A stretch of 64,000 nucleotides of DNA from Mycolicibacterium neoaurum (lineage in GTDB: Bacteria; Actinomycetota; Actinomycetes; Mycobacteriales; Mycobacteriaceae), in contig NZ_JAQIIX010000002.1 in the NCBI RefSeq assembly GCF_036946495.1, positions 372,001 through 436,000 on the forward strand, written 5' to 3'. Under the pieces are notes generated by a model, which had not been told where the DNA came from, did not search any database, and saw only the letters and a list, made by a program, of their open reading frames with translations. Below, one piece after another: positions 15,937-23,582 of the stretch. Made by a program: the position numbers and the translations under genes. The number at the start of each line of letters is the position of its first letter. Within the stretch, counting starts at the first letter, position 1.

Positions 15937-16865
15937 CAGAAGTAACCCTCCCGCTTGCGGTCTTCCATGCCGGCCTCGGAGATCCGGTCATCGGCGCGGG
16001 TCGCGCCGCGTTCGGTCAGCCGGGAGACGGCGGTCTCGGCGATCACCTCGGCCACGGTGCCGGCCAGCGACTCCACGCAGCCGGTGCAGGTGACATCGCC
16101 GACCGTGCGGAACCGCACCGTCTTCTCGATCACCGGTTCGTCCTTGCGCGGCTGCATGAACTTGTGCACCGCCAGCAGCATCCCGTCGCGCTCGAACACC
16201 TGACGCTGGTGGGCGTAGTAGATGGACGGCAGCGTGATCTTCTCGGCCCCGATATAGGACCAGATGTCGAACTCGGTCCAGTTCGAGATGGGGAAGGCAC
16301 GGATGTGCTCACCCTTCTTATGCCTGCCGTTGTAGAGATTCCAGAGTTCGGGCCGCTGCGCCTTGGGGTCCCACTGGCCGAACTCGTCACGGAAGCTGAA
16401 CACCCGCTCCTTGGCGCGGGCCTTCTCCTCGTCACGGCGGGCGCCGCCGAACGCGGCATCGAACTTGTTCTCCCGGATGGCCCGCAGCAGCGTGAACGTC
16501 TGCATCGGGTTGCGCGACGGGATGGTCTCCACGACGCGGCCGGCGTCGATATCGTCCTGCACCTTGGCCACCACCAGGCGCACCCCGTGCTGGGCCACCA
16601 GCTCGTCGCGAACCTGCAGGACCTCGTCGAAGTTGTGGCCGGTGTCGACGTGCATCACCGGGAACGGCAACCGGCCCGGCGCGAACGCCTTGATGGCCAA
16701 GTGCAGCATGACGATCGAATCCTTACCGCCGGAGAACAACAGCACCGGCTTCTCGAACTCGGCGGCGACCTCTCGGATGATGTGGATGGCCTCGGCCTCC
16801 AGCGCGCGCAGATGGCTCAGCTCGTACCGGGCGGCGGCCGGGTCGAGGTCGGCGGAGGCCGTCAT
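15936..16865 (-). CDS. cysD: Sulfate adenylyltransferase subunit 2 CysD
   Basis: The protein has 309 residues from the ATG at 16865, chosen because GGAG lies just upstream and the protein then starts at MTASADLDPAAARYELSHL, as in its relatives. The PP-loop ATP pyrophosphatase motif LLFSGGKDSIVMLH lies near residues 41-54. Other conserved blocks are VMHVDTGHNFDEVL, AFGGARRDEEKARAKERVFSFRD, PISNWTEFDIWSYI and the cysteine-containing TVGDVTCTGCVES. It adenylylates sulfate as a complex with CysNC. It is the first gene of the operon, under the promoter at 16918-16946. Confidence 0.96.
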   Translation of the reverse strand: MTASADLDPAAARYELSHLRALEAEAIHIIREVAAEFEKPVLLFSGGKDSIVMLHLAIKAFAPGRLPFPVMHVDTGHNFDEVLQVRDELVAQHGVRLVVAKVQDDIDAGRVVETIPSRNPMQTFTLLRAIRENKFDAAFGGARRDEEKARAKERVFSFRDEFGQWDPKAQRPELWNLYNGRHKKGEHIRAFPISNWTEFDIWSYIGAEKITLPSIYYAHQRQVFERDGMLLAVHKFMQPRKDEPVIEKTVRFRTVGDVTCTGCVESLAGTVAEVIAETAVSRLTERGATRADDRISEAGMEDRKREGYF

Positions 16866-16881
16866 CGCATCTCCATAAAGT

Positions 16882-16946
16882 TGGTAGATTTGACCAGAAT
16901 TGCAAGCATGGTTGAGTATTAAACCGCCGCGATCCAGCGCTGTCAA
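16882..16946 (-). promoter_or_regulatory. Promoter and possible operator of the cysD operon
   Basis: On the minus strand TTGACA (16946-16941) is followed after 17 bases by TTTAAT (16923-16918), close to consensus. Transcription would start near 16910, giving a leader of about 45 bases. Within the leader TGGT-N7-ACCA (16882-16896) is a symmetric element that could bind a sulfur regulator. I cannot assign it to a known factor. Confidence 0.65.
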
Positions 16947-16959
16947 CGCCCGCCACCGT

Positions 16960-18315
16960 TCAGCTGCCGGTGACGTGAGCCCCCGCCGAGCGGGGCAGCC
17001 GCACCACTTCGACAAGCGTCAGCGCCAGCATCAGGCCCAGCACCGGGAACGTCATCGAATAGGACGCCAGCAGGCTGACCAGCAGCGCGGCCACCGCGAT
17101 GCCCAGCCCAGACGCCAACTCCTGCACCGACGCATTGAGGGTGTTGGCGTGCGTGAGGTCGTCACCGTCCACATCGGCGAACGCCAGACTGTTGTAGGCG
17201 GTGAAGCCGATCGAGCGCAGGGCGCCGCTGATATAGACGATCACGGCGATCACCAGGACCGGCATCCCCGGTTGCACCAGACCGAGCACCCCGAAGCACA
17301 CCACCGAGGCCGCCCCGTTGACCATCAGCACGGTGCGGATGCCGAACCGCCGCATCAGCGGTGTGGTGATCGGTTTGATGGTCAGATTTCCCAGGAACAG
17401 CACCGACACCATCAGACCGGCGTGAAACGGGGTCCAGCCGAACTCCAGCACGAATTTCAACGGCAGCAGGAACGGCACGGCCGTGATCACCATGCGGTAC
17501 AGCGACCCGGAGGTGACGGTGAGGCGCAGGGTGCGCACCCGCAGCACCGGGAGCTTGACCAGCGGCGCCGCACTGGACAGCAGGTGTCGCACCGCCGAGA
17601 CCAGCAGCACCACCGCACCGAACCCGCAGGCGCCGACCAACAGCCAATCCGTGCCCGAGAGTCGGATGCTCTCCAGCGCGATCAGCGCCGCGGCGATACC
17701 GGTGCCGAGCAACAACAGTCCTGGCCAGTCGAGCCTGCCGGGCTCGGCCGCCGGCCCGCCGCGGATCAGCCTGAGCGCCAAAGCGAAACCGATCACACCG
17801 AGCGGGATGTTGATGATGAAGATCCACCGCCATCCACCGGCCGTCGCGATGGCACCGCCGATCGCCGGCGCCAGGACCGGCGCCGCGAGGGCGGGCCAGG
17901 TGAGCAGCGCGATGGCCCGGACCAGATCCGCCTTCGAACTGGCGCGCAGCACCGCCAGGCGCCCCACCGGGACCATCATCGCGCCGCCCACGCCCTGCAG
18001 CACCCGCATCCCGATCAGCATCGGTAGCGATGTGCTCAGCGCGCAGCCGGCCGAGGCCGCGGTGAACACCACGATCGCGGCGAGGAAGACCCGCCGAACA
18101 CCGAACCTGTCGGCCAGCCATCCCGTCGCCGGGATCAGCACCGCCACGGTGACCAGATACGCCGATATGGCCACGTTGACGTCGACGGCCTCGACCCCGA
18201 AAGACGCGGCGATCAGCGGGATCGCCGGCGCGATAATGGTCGCGTCCAGGATCTCCATGAACAGCGTCGCGGCGACCAGCAGCGCCATCGCACGCGGGAA
18301 GGGCGGGGCCGTCAC
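16960..18315 (-). CDS. MFS transporter, multidrug efflux type (DHA2-like)
   Basis: This 451-residue, strongly hydrophobic protein has about 12-14 membrane segments. Motif A is seen as GWLADRFGVRRVFLAA, and the antiporter motif C region as LTWPALAAPVLAPAIGGAI. The N-terminus MALLVAATLFMEILDATIIAPAIPLIAASF has the acidic LDATI signature of proton-coupled drug exporters of the EmrB/QacA group. It probably exports a toxic compound using the proton gradient. The GTG at 18315 follows TAGATT by six bases, so the message is likely leaderless. It lies downstream of the GT39 block, separated by a strong hairpin, and is probably transcribed independently. Confidence 0.9.
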   Translation of the reverse strand: MTAPPFPRAMALLVAATLFMEILDATIIAPAIPLIAASFGVEAVDVNVAISAYLVTVAVLIPATGWLADRFGVRRVFLAAIVVFTAASAGCALSTSLPMLIGMRVLQGVGGAMMVPVGRLAVLRASSKADLVRAIALLTWPALAAPVLAPAIGGAIATAGGWRWIFIINIPLGVIGFALALRLIRGGPAAEPGRLDWPGLLLLGTGIAAALIALESIRLSGTDWLLVGACGFGAVVLLVSAVRHLLSSAAPLVKLPVLRVRTLRLTVTSGSLYRMVITAVPFLLPLKFVLEFGWTPFHAGLMVSVLFLGNLTIKPITTPLMRRFGIRTVLMVNGAASVVCFGVLGLVQPGMPVLVIAVIVYISGALRSIGFTAYNSLAFADVDGDDLTHANTLNASVQELASGLGIAVAALLVSLLASYSMTFPVLGLMLALTLVEVVRLPRSAGAHVTGS

Positions 18316-18321
18316 GGCAGA

Positions 18322-18327
18322 AATCTA
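18322..18327 (-). promoter_or_regulatory. -10 hexamer, leaderless MFS gene
   Basis: On the minus strand TAGATT is followed by TCTGCC and then GTG (18315). Confidence 0.6.
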
Positions 18328-18348
18328 GCCGCTGTATGCACTCCCCCG

Positions 18349-18409
18349 CGCGAGCAGACGCAAACCTGCCGATTCTGGTGCTTTATCGGCAGGTTCACGT
18401 CTGCTCGCG
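18349..18409. terminator. Large two-part hairpin after the GT39 gene
   Basis: CGCGAGCAGACG (18349-18360) pairs with CGTCTGCTCGCG (18398-18409). Inside it AACCTGCCGAT (18363-18373) pairs with ATCGGCAGGTT (18385-18395). A CA/CA internal loop separates the stems and an 11-base loop closes the structure. It begins two bases after the stop at 18412, so it should end the leftward glycosyltransferase transcript. There is no T-run. Confidence 0.75.
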
Positions 18410-18411
18410 GG

Positions 18412-20319
18412 TCAGGGTTGCAGGTCGTACACCTGCACACCGTCGACATCCACCGCGGTGAAGTTCTGCTCCACCCATCCGGTGATCTGGGTCGCCGCGC
18501 CATCCTGCTGCTGCCGATGCATTCCGAACGGCTCGGTGAGGAAGTACCGCACCTGCCCGTCGGCCACGTATTGCTGGAACTGCTGCAGGGTGGGCGAGTT
18601 GTCCCCGCCGGAGAAGCCGCCGACCGCCATGATCGACGCACCGGACTTGAGTTCCAGGTCACCGGCCAGCATCGAGCCGACCGTCGCGGCGGCCCAACGG
18701 TTGTCGAGCCCGGTCACCATCTGCGCGAGCGCGGTGTCGTCGATATCCGCACCCATTCGGCCTGGCCTTCCCGGTCCACCTGTCCCACCCGGTCCACCCG
18801 GCCCACCGGGCCCACCCGGGAAGTCCATATCGCGCTGCAGCGCGGGCCCGGCGGTGGCCATCGGTCCCCCGCTGCCGCCGTCGGCGACCGTCGCGACCGA
18901 CCAGGCGATACTGCCACCCGCTCCGGCCAGCAGTGCCGCCGCCACGACCGCGACGCCGACACGGCCCCACCGCTGCACGCCCACGGCGATGACCACCGCG
19001 AGCACCACCGAGACCACCAGCACCGTCCACCGCACCGCAGGCCACCACTCCGCGTGCCGGGACAGCAGCGCGAACGTCCACCCGCCGGTACCCGCCAGCC
19101 CGAGCGCCAGGGTGATGCGCGCCGCGGCATGCGCCCGGCGCTGCCACAACTGGGTCACCGAGATCCCCACCAGCGCAGCCACGGCCGGGGCCAGTGCCAC
19201 GGTGTAATAGGGATGGATGGTGCCGTCCATGAAGCTGAACACCACACCGGTGATCAGCAGCCAGCCACCCCACAGCACCGCGGCGGCGCGCACCGGATCG
19301 GTCCGCACGGCCCGTCGCGTAACCCACAGCACGGCGACAAGGCCGAGCAGTGCCGCAGGCAACAGCCAGGACGCCTCGGTACCCATCGCCGAACCGAACA
19401 ATCTGCTGATTCCCGGCTGGCCGCCGAAGAACTGATGCATCTCGGCACCGGGTCCGCCCGGGCCCGCGTCGTGTCCGCCGCCAGGCTGGCCCCGACCGAC
19501 GATGCGGTCGATACCGTTGTAACCGAAGGCCAACTGCAGCAGGTTGTTATCGGTCGAACCACCGATGTAGGGCCGGGAATCCGCCGGCCACACGCTGACC
19601 AGCGCGATGTACCAGCCCGCGGAGACGATCATGGCTGCCGCCCCGGCGAGCAACGATCTGACGCGCTTCCAGAACGGGATGGGCGCGGCGATCAGGAACA
19701 TCAGCGCCAGTCCCGGGACCACCAGGAAGGCCTGCAACATCTTGGTCAGGAAGGCGAATCCCAGCGCGGTACCGGATAGCACCACCCAGCGGGTGCTGCC
19801 GCCCTCGGTGGCCCGTACCATGCAGTACGCGGCGACCACCAGCAGCAGCACCAACAATGCGTCCGGGTTGTTGTACCGGAACATCGCCACCGCGACCGGG
19901 GTGATGGCCAGCGCGGCACCGGCGATCAGGCCGGCGGCCGCACCGGCGCTGCGGCGAACCGTGAAGTAGAGCACCGCGACCGCCGCGACGCCCATCAACG
20001 CCTGCGGTAGCAGCATGGTGAACTCGTTGAACCCGAACAGCCTGCCGGACAGCGCCATCACCCACATCGCGGCGGGCGGCTTGTCGACGGTGATGGCATT
20101 ACCGGCATCGAGCGAACCGAACAGCCAGGCCTTCCAGTTCTGGGTTCCCGCCTGCGCCGCCGCGGCGTAAAAGCTGTTGCCCCACCCGTTGGACCCCAGC
20201 CCCCACAGGTAGAGCACCGCGGTGCCGGTCAGCAGGGCCAGCAGGCCCGGACGCTCCCAGCGGGCGCGCGGGCTGTCCGCCTCGGTGGTGGCACTCGGTT
20301 CTTCGACGGTCAATGTCAT
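18412..20319 (-). CDS. GT39-family (ArnT/YkcB-like) membrane glycosyltransferase
   Basis: The protein has 635 residues. About 12 membrane segments span residues 25-490. A Gly-Pro repeat tract covers about 499-521, and an extracytoplasmic C-terminal domain covers about 525-635. The first outer loop reads NSFYAAAAQAGTQNWKAW followed by AITVDKPP; the DE pair typical of ArnT/PMT is not visible there. Such enzymes take a sugar from a polyprenyl-phosphate donor and add it to envelope acceptors outside the membrane. It shares the whole plan and C-terminal domain (MAVGGFSGGDNSPTLQQF) with the paralogue at 21626-23539. It follows the GT2-GtrA gene by 30 bases on the same strand. Confidence 0.85.
   Translation of the reverse strand: MTLTVEEPSATTEADSPRARWERPGLLALLTGTAVLYLWGLGSNGWGNSFYAAAAQAGTQNWKAWLFGSLDAGNAITVDKPPAAMWVMALSGRLFGFNEFTMLLPQALMGVAAVAVLYFTVRRSAGAAAGLIAGAALAITPVAVAMFRYNNPDALLVLLLVVAAYCMVRATEGGSTRWVVLSGTALGFAFLTKMLQAFLVVPGLALMFLIAAPIPFWKRVRSLLAGAAAMIVSAGWYIALVSVWPADSRPYIGGSTDNNLLQLAFGYNGIDRIVGRGQPGGGHDAGPGGPGAEMHQFFGGQPGISRLFGSAMGTEASWLLPAALLGLVAVLWVTRRAVRTDPVRAAAVLWGGWLLITGVVFSFMDGTIHPYYTVALAPAVAALVGISVTQLWQRRAHAAARITLALGLAGTGGWTFALLSRHAEWWPAVRWTVLVVSVVLAVVIAVGVQRWGRVGVAVVAAALLAGAGGSIAWSVATVADGGSGGPMATAGPALQRDMDFPGGPGGPGGPGGTGGPGRPGRMGADIDDTALAQMVTGLDNRWAAATVGSMLAGDLELKSGASIMAVGGFSGGDNSPTLQQFQQYVADGQVRYFLTEPFGMHRQQQDGAATQITGWVEQNFTAVDVDGVQVYDLQP
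18759..18823 (-). repeat. Tandem nonanucleotide repeat coding a Gly-Gly-Pro tract
   Basis: Roughly seven degenerate nine-base units (of the GGTCCACCC/GGCCCACCG kind on the plus strand) encode GGPGGPGGPGGTGGPGRPG at about residues 500-520. It forms a collagen-like linker between the membrane domain and the outer C-terminal domain. Confidence 0.75.
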
Positions 20320-20349
20320 GGGCGGCAGTCCTTCAACTCGTGGAATGGA

Positions 20350-21570
20350 TCAGCGACGGGGGTGGAACACCCAGCCGCGCAACAGGACGAAGCGGGCAGC
20401 GGTGGCGATGAGGTTGGCCGCCACCAGCACGGTGGTCTCGACCGCCTTGCCCGGATTCTCGGCGATCGCGTGCAACCCGGCCAGCGAACCGCTGGTGATC
20501 GCCAGCGCGATGGCGAAGACGATCAGCCCCTCGACATGATGGCGGGCAACGGCTTTGGATCCCCGGACACCAAAGGTGAACCGCCGGTTGGCTGCGGTGT
20601 TGCCGATCGCGGTGATCAGCAACGCCGCGAAGTTCGCCCATTGCGCACCGAGCAGTGGATGCAGCACCAGGAACAGCACCAGGTAGGCCAAGGTGGACAA
20701 CACCCCGACTCCGGCGAATCGGACCGTTTGGCGCAACAACGACCCCGGTGCCGCGGCGCGGCGCGAACCGAGCTGCGCGGCAAGCGAATTGATCGGAATG
20801 CTCCCTCCGGCGAAGCCGCGCAGCAGCCGCCCGATACCGAGCAGGTCGGCCTTCGCGGTCGCCACGATGTCGACGCGGCTGTCCGGGTCGTCGACCCAGT
20901 CCACCGGCACCTCGTGGATGCGCAACCCGCTGCGCTCGGCGAGCACCAGCAGCTCGGTGTCGAAGAACCAGCCGGTGTCACGGACATGCGGCAACAGCTG
21001 ACGAGCGACGTCTGCACGGATCGCCTTGAACCCGCACTGGGCATCCGAGAAGTGCGCCCGCAGTGTCGACTTGAGGATCAGGTTGTAGCAGCGCGAGATG
21101 AACTCCCGTTTGGCCCCGCGCACCACCCGCGAACTGCGGTTGAGCCGGGTGCCGATGGCCAGGTCGGAGTGCCCCGATATCAGCGAGGCGATCAGCGGAG
21201 CGAAAGCGGCCAGATCGGTGGACAGATCCACATCCATGTAGGCCAGCACGGGGGCATCCGAGAGGGACCAGACGTGGTGCAGTGCCCGGCCACGACCCTT
21301 CTCGTCGAGCCGGACGACCCGGACACCGGACAGTTCGGCGGCCAGTGCCGCCGCGATGCTCGGGGTGTCGTCGGTGCTGGCGTTGTCGGCGATGGTGATC
21401 CGCACCGGGAAGGTGAAGCTGTCCTGTAGGTGCTGGTGCAGTCTGCGTACCGAACTCTGCAGTGCTGCCTGCTCGTTGTACACCGGGACCACGACGTCGA
21501 CGACGGGGACGTCGGTATCGCGACCGACCGGGACGGCGCTGGGGAGCGCAATGGAGACGGTGTCTGTCAT
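20350..21570 (-). CDS. GT2 glycosyltransferase fused to a GtrA-like flippase domain
   Basis: The protein has 406 residues from the ATG at 21570 (GGGGA just upstream). Residues 22-250 are a family-2 glycosyltransferase: VVVPVYNEQAAL, IADNASTDDTP, the DxD motif D113-V-D115 in YMDVDLSTD and a dolichyl-phosphate-mannose-synthase-like DAQCGFKA. Residues about 275-400 hold four membrane helices of the GtrA type (RFAGVGVLSTLAYL, NFAALLITAIGNTAANRRFTF). The fusion should make a polyprenyl-phosphate sugar inside the cell and flip it outward, supplying the GT39 enzymes on either side. The sugar is unknown. Confidence 0.9.
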   Translation of the reverse strand: MTDTVSIALPSAVPVGRDTDVPVVDVVVPVYNEQAALQSSVRRLHQHLQDSFTFPVRITIADNASTDDTPSIAAALAAELSGVRVVRLDEKGRGRALHHVWSLSDAPVLAYMDVDLSTDLAAFAPLIASLISGHSDLAIGTRLNRSSRVVRGAKREFISRCYNLILKSTLRAHFSDAQCGFKAIRADVARQLLPHVRDTGWFFDTELLVLAERSGLRIHEVPVDWVDDPDSRVDIVATAKADLLGIGRLLRGFAGGSIPINSLAAQLGSRRAAAPGSLLRQTVRFAGVGVLSTLAYLVLFLVLHPLLGAQWANFAALLITAIGNTAANRRFTFGVRGSKAVARHHVEGLIVFAIALAITSGSLAGLHAIAENPGKAVETTVLVAANLIATAARFVLLRGWVFHPRR

Positions 21571-21625
21571 GTCCCCATCGTCGGATCTCAGGGTGTGCCG
21601 CCGGTGGGACCAACCTGTGTGCACG

Positions 21626-23539
21626 CTATGAGTCCGTCAGGTCGTAGATGACGTTGCCGCCAACGGTAACCGGCGCGTAACTGCGGTGTACCCAGTCGGT
21701 GATAGCGGCCGCATCCTGGCTGCCCGCGTGATCGCCATGGCCGCCCATCAGGTGCGCGTCGATGAAGTAGTGGATCCGGCCGTCGGCCACCAACTGCGTG
21801 AAACGGTCGAGGGTCGGCGCGGGATCGGTGCCGTTGAAACCCCCCACGGCCAGCACCGGCACGTCGGCGGCCAGTTGGTAACCAGCGGCGTTGGTCGAGC
21901 CGACCACCGCGGCCGGCCAGGTGTAGCGGTCGGCATCGTCCCTCAGCCGGGCTACCAGGTCGGGTGGAGGTGTCGGGGCCGCGAACAACCCGCCCGCGAA
22001 CGCCCCGCCCTCAAACGGCCCGCCCCCGCGTTCGCGACCACCGTCGCCGGGCCCGTTCGGCGGCGGACCCGGGAAGGGGCCGCCGAACGGCGGGCCGGAA
22101 CGGGCCGGGCCGACCGACGGGATCGCCCCGGTGTGCGGGGTGGCCGCGGTGGCGAGCGAATACGCGACAGGCCCGGCGAGCGCACACGCCACGGCCAGGA
22201 CGGCCGCCACCGGGGCGAGCGTGCGCGTCATCATCAGCACCACCGCGATCGCACCGACCCCCACGATCATCCACCGCAACCACGGCAGCCAATCAGGCAT
22301 CCGGGCCAGGAGCACGAAGGCCAGTCCCGCCGTGGCCGCCACCATGGCGGCCGACACCAGCCGGCACGGGAGTTCGGTGCGGTTGCGCCACAACAGATCT
22401 GTACCGACGGCGGCGCAGACGGCCACCGCGGGCGCCAGCGCGACGGTGTAGTACGGGTGCACGATACCGTTGGCGAAGCTGAACACCCCGGCCGTCACCA
22501 CCAGCCAACCGCCCCAGACGATCAGCGCCGTCCGCGCCGGATCGGCGCGGGGCGCGCGTCGGCGCACCACGAATCCCGTGACCATGCCGATCAGCGCCGC
22601 GGGCAGCAACCAGCCGATCTCGGCACCCATGCCCGGACCGACCAATCGCGCCCATCCCACATCGAAATTCGGGTTGCCCAATCCGCCGGCCTGCGCGCCG
22701 GTCAACCGGCTCACACCGTTGTAGCCGAGGGCGAGTTCGATGATGCTGTTGTGTTGCGAGCCACCGATATACGGCCGCTCGGCGGCGGGCCACAGCTCCA
22801 CCAGCAGCAGATACCAACCGCCGGCCACCACCAGCGCCACCGTTGCCGCGGCCAGCCGCCGCAGTCGGGTCCACAGCGGCACCGGCGCGCACACAAGGTA
22901 AGCGACCGCGAAGGCCGGCAGTACCAGGAATGCCTGCATCATCTTGGCCAGGAAGGCGAACCCGCACAGCACGCCGACGCCGACCAACCACCAGCGCCCG
23001 GCATCCGGCTCGCAGGCGCGCTGCACACAGTAGGCCGCGGCCACCAACAGCAGCACCAGCAAGGCATCGGGATTGTCGAAGCGGAACATCAGCGTCGCCA
23101 CCGGCGTCACCGCCAGCGCGGCACCGGCCAACCAGGCGGCGACCGGGCCACAGACCCGACGCACCGATGCGTATACCAGTGCCACCGAGGCGACACCCAT
23201 CAACGCCTGCGGCACCAGCAACGAACACGAGTTGAACCCGAAGATCCGCGCCGACAGACCCATCACCCACAGCGCCGCGGGCGTCTTGTCGACGGTGATG
23301 GCGTTGGCCGGATCACTGGACCCGAACAGCAACGCCGTCCAGTTCTGGCTACCCGCCTGCACGGCGGCGGCGTAGAACGAGTTGGCCCAGCCGTTGACCG
23401 ATAGATTCCACAGGTAGAGCGCTGCGGTGAGTCCCAGCAGAGCACCTAGGGCAGTTCGTTGCGGGCCAATTCGTTGCAGGGCAATTCGTTGCGGGGCAAG
23501 GCGTTGCGGCGCGATCCGGACGGCAGTCATCACTTTCAT
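21626..23539 (-). CDS. GT39-family (ArnT/YkcB-like) membrane glycosyltransferase, second copy
   Basis: The protein has 637 residues from the ATG at 23539 (alternative ATG at 23530). A basic cytoplasmic tail built of five-residue repeats (RIAPQ-type, residues 11-30) precedes about 12 membrane segments. A Gly/Pro-rich outer linker follows near 476-521, then a C-terminal domain ending VPVLAVGGFNGTDPAPTLDRF...VIYDLTD. The plan and outer loop (NSFYAAAVQAGSQNWTALLFG, AITVDKTPAALW) match the 18412-20319 paralogue closely, so the pair arose by duplication. It should use a polyprenyl-phosphate sugar from the adjacent GT2-GtrA protein. It lies 43 bases downstream of the kinase gene, probably in one transcript. 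Confidence 0.85.
   Translation of the reverse strand: MKVMTAVRIAPQRLAPQRIALQRIGPQRTALGALLGLTAALYLWNLSVNGWANSFYAAAVQAGSQNWTALLFGSSDPANAITVDKTPAALWVMGLSARIFGFNSCSLLVPQALMGVASVALVYASVRRVCGPVAAWLAGAALAVTPVATLMFRFDNPDALLVLLLVAAAYCVQRACEPDAGRWWLVGVGVLCGFAFLAKMMQAFLVLPAFAVAYLVCAPVPLWTRLRRLAAATVALVVAGGWYLLLVELWPAAERPYIGGSQHNSIIELALGYNGVSRLTGAQAGGLGNPNFDVGWARLVGPGMGAEIGWLLPAALIGMVTGFVVRRRAPRADPARTALIVWGGWLVVTAGVFSFANGIVHPYYTVALAPAVAVCAAVGTDLLWRNRTELPCRLVSAAMVAATAGLAFVLLARMPDWLPWLRWMIVGVGAIAVVLMMTRTLAPVAAVLAVACALAGPVAYSLATAATPHTGAIPSVGPARSGPPFGGPFPGPPPNGPGDGGRERGGGPFEGGAFAGGLFAAPTPPPDLVARLRDDADRYTWPAAVVGSTNAAGYQLAADVPVLAVGGFNGTDPAPTLDRFTQLVADGRIHYFIDAHLMGGHGDHAGSQDAAAITDWVHRSYAPVTVGGNVIYDLTDS
23450..23509 (-). 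repeat. Four tandem 15-base repeats in the GT39 N-terminal tail
   Basis: Units start at 23450, 23465, 23480 and 23495. They are near-identical (consensus GGCAATTCGTTGCGG on the plus strand) and in frame, coding (R-I/L-A/G-P/L-Q)n. The unit length keeps the frame, so copy number could vary without breaking the protein. Confidence 0.85.
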
Positions 23540-23582
23540 CGTGGCGGCAGTCGCTACGCGAACGATTTGAGCCTGCTGTGCC

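Noticed and set aside
16866..16959. Riboswitch (SAM-type) in the cysD leader
   Set aside because: The leader is only about 45 bases from the predicted start, too short for a known SAM aptamer, and no multi-helix fold is apparent.
16900..18027. Open frame opposite the MFS transporter (375 codons)
   Set aside because: Low-complexity His/Arg/Gln composition; a shadow of the transporter gene.
21686..23404. Long open frame on the plus strand opposite the second GT39 (572 codons)
   Set aside because: Composition is Arg/Gly/His/Gln-rich without any motif, and the minus strand encodes a clear multi-helix membrane enzyme.
23450..23509. CRISPR-like array
   Set aside because: The 15-base units are contiguous with no spacers, are in frame in a membrane protein gene, and no cas gene is near.
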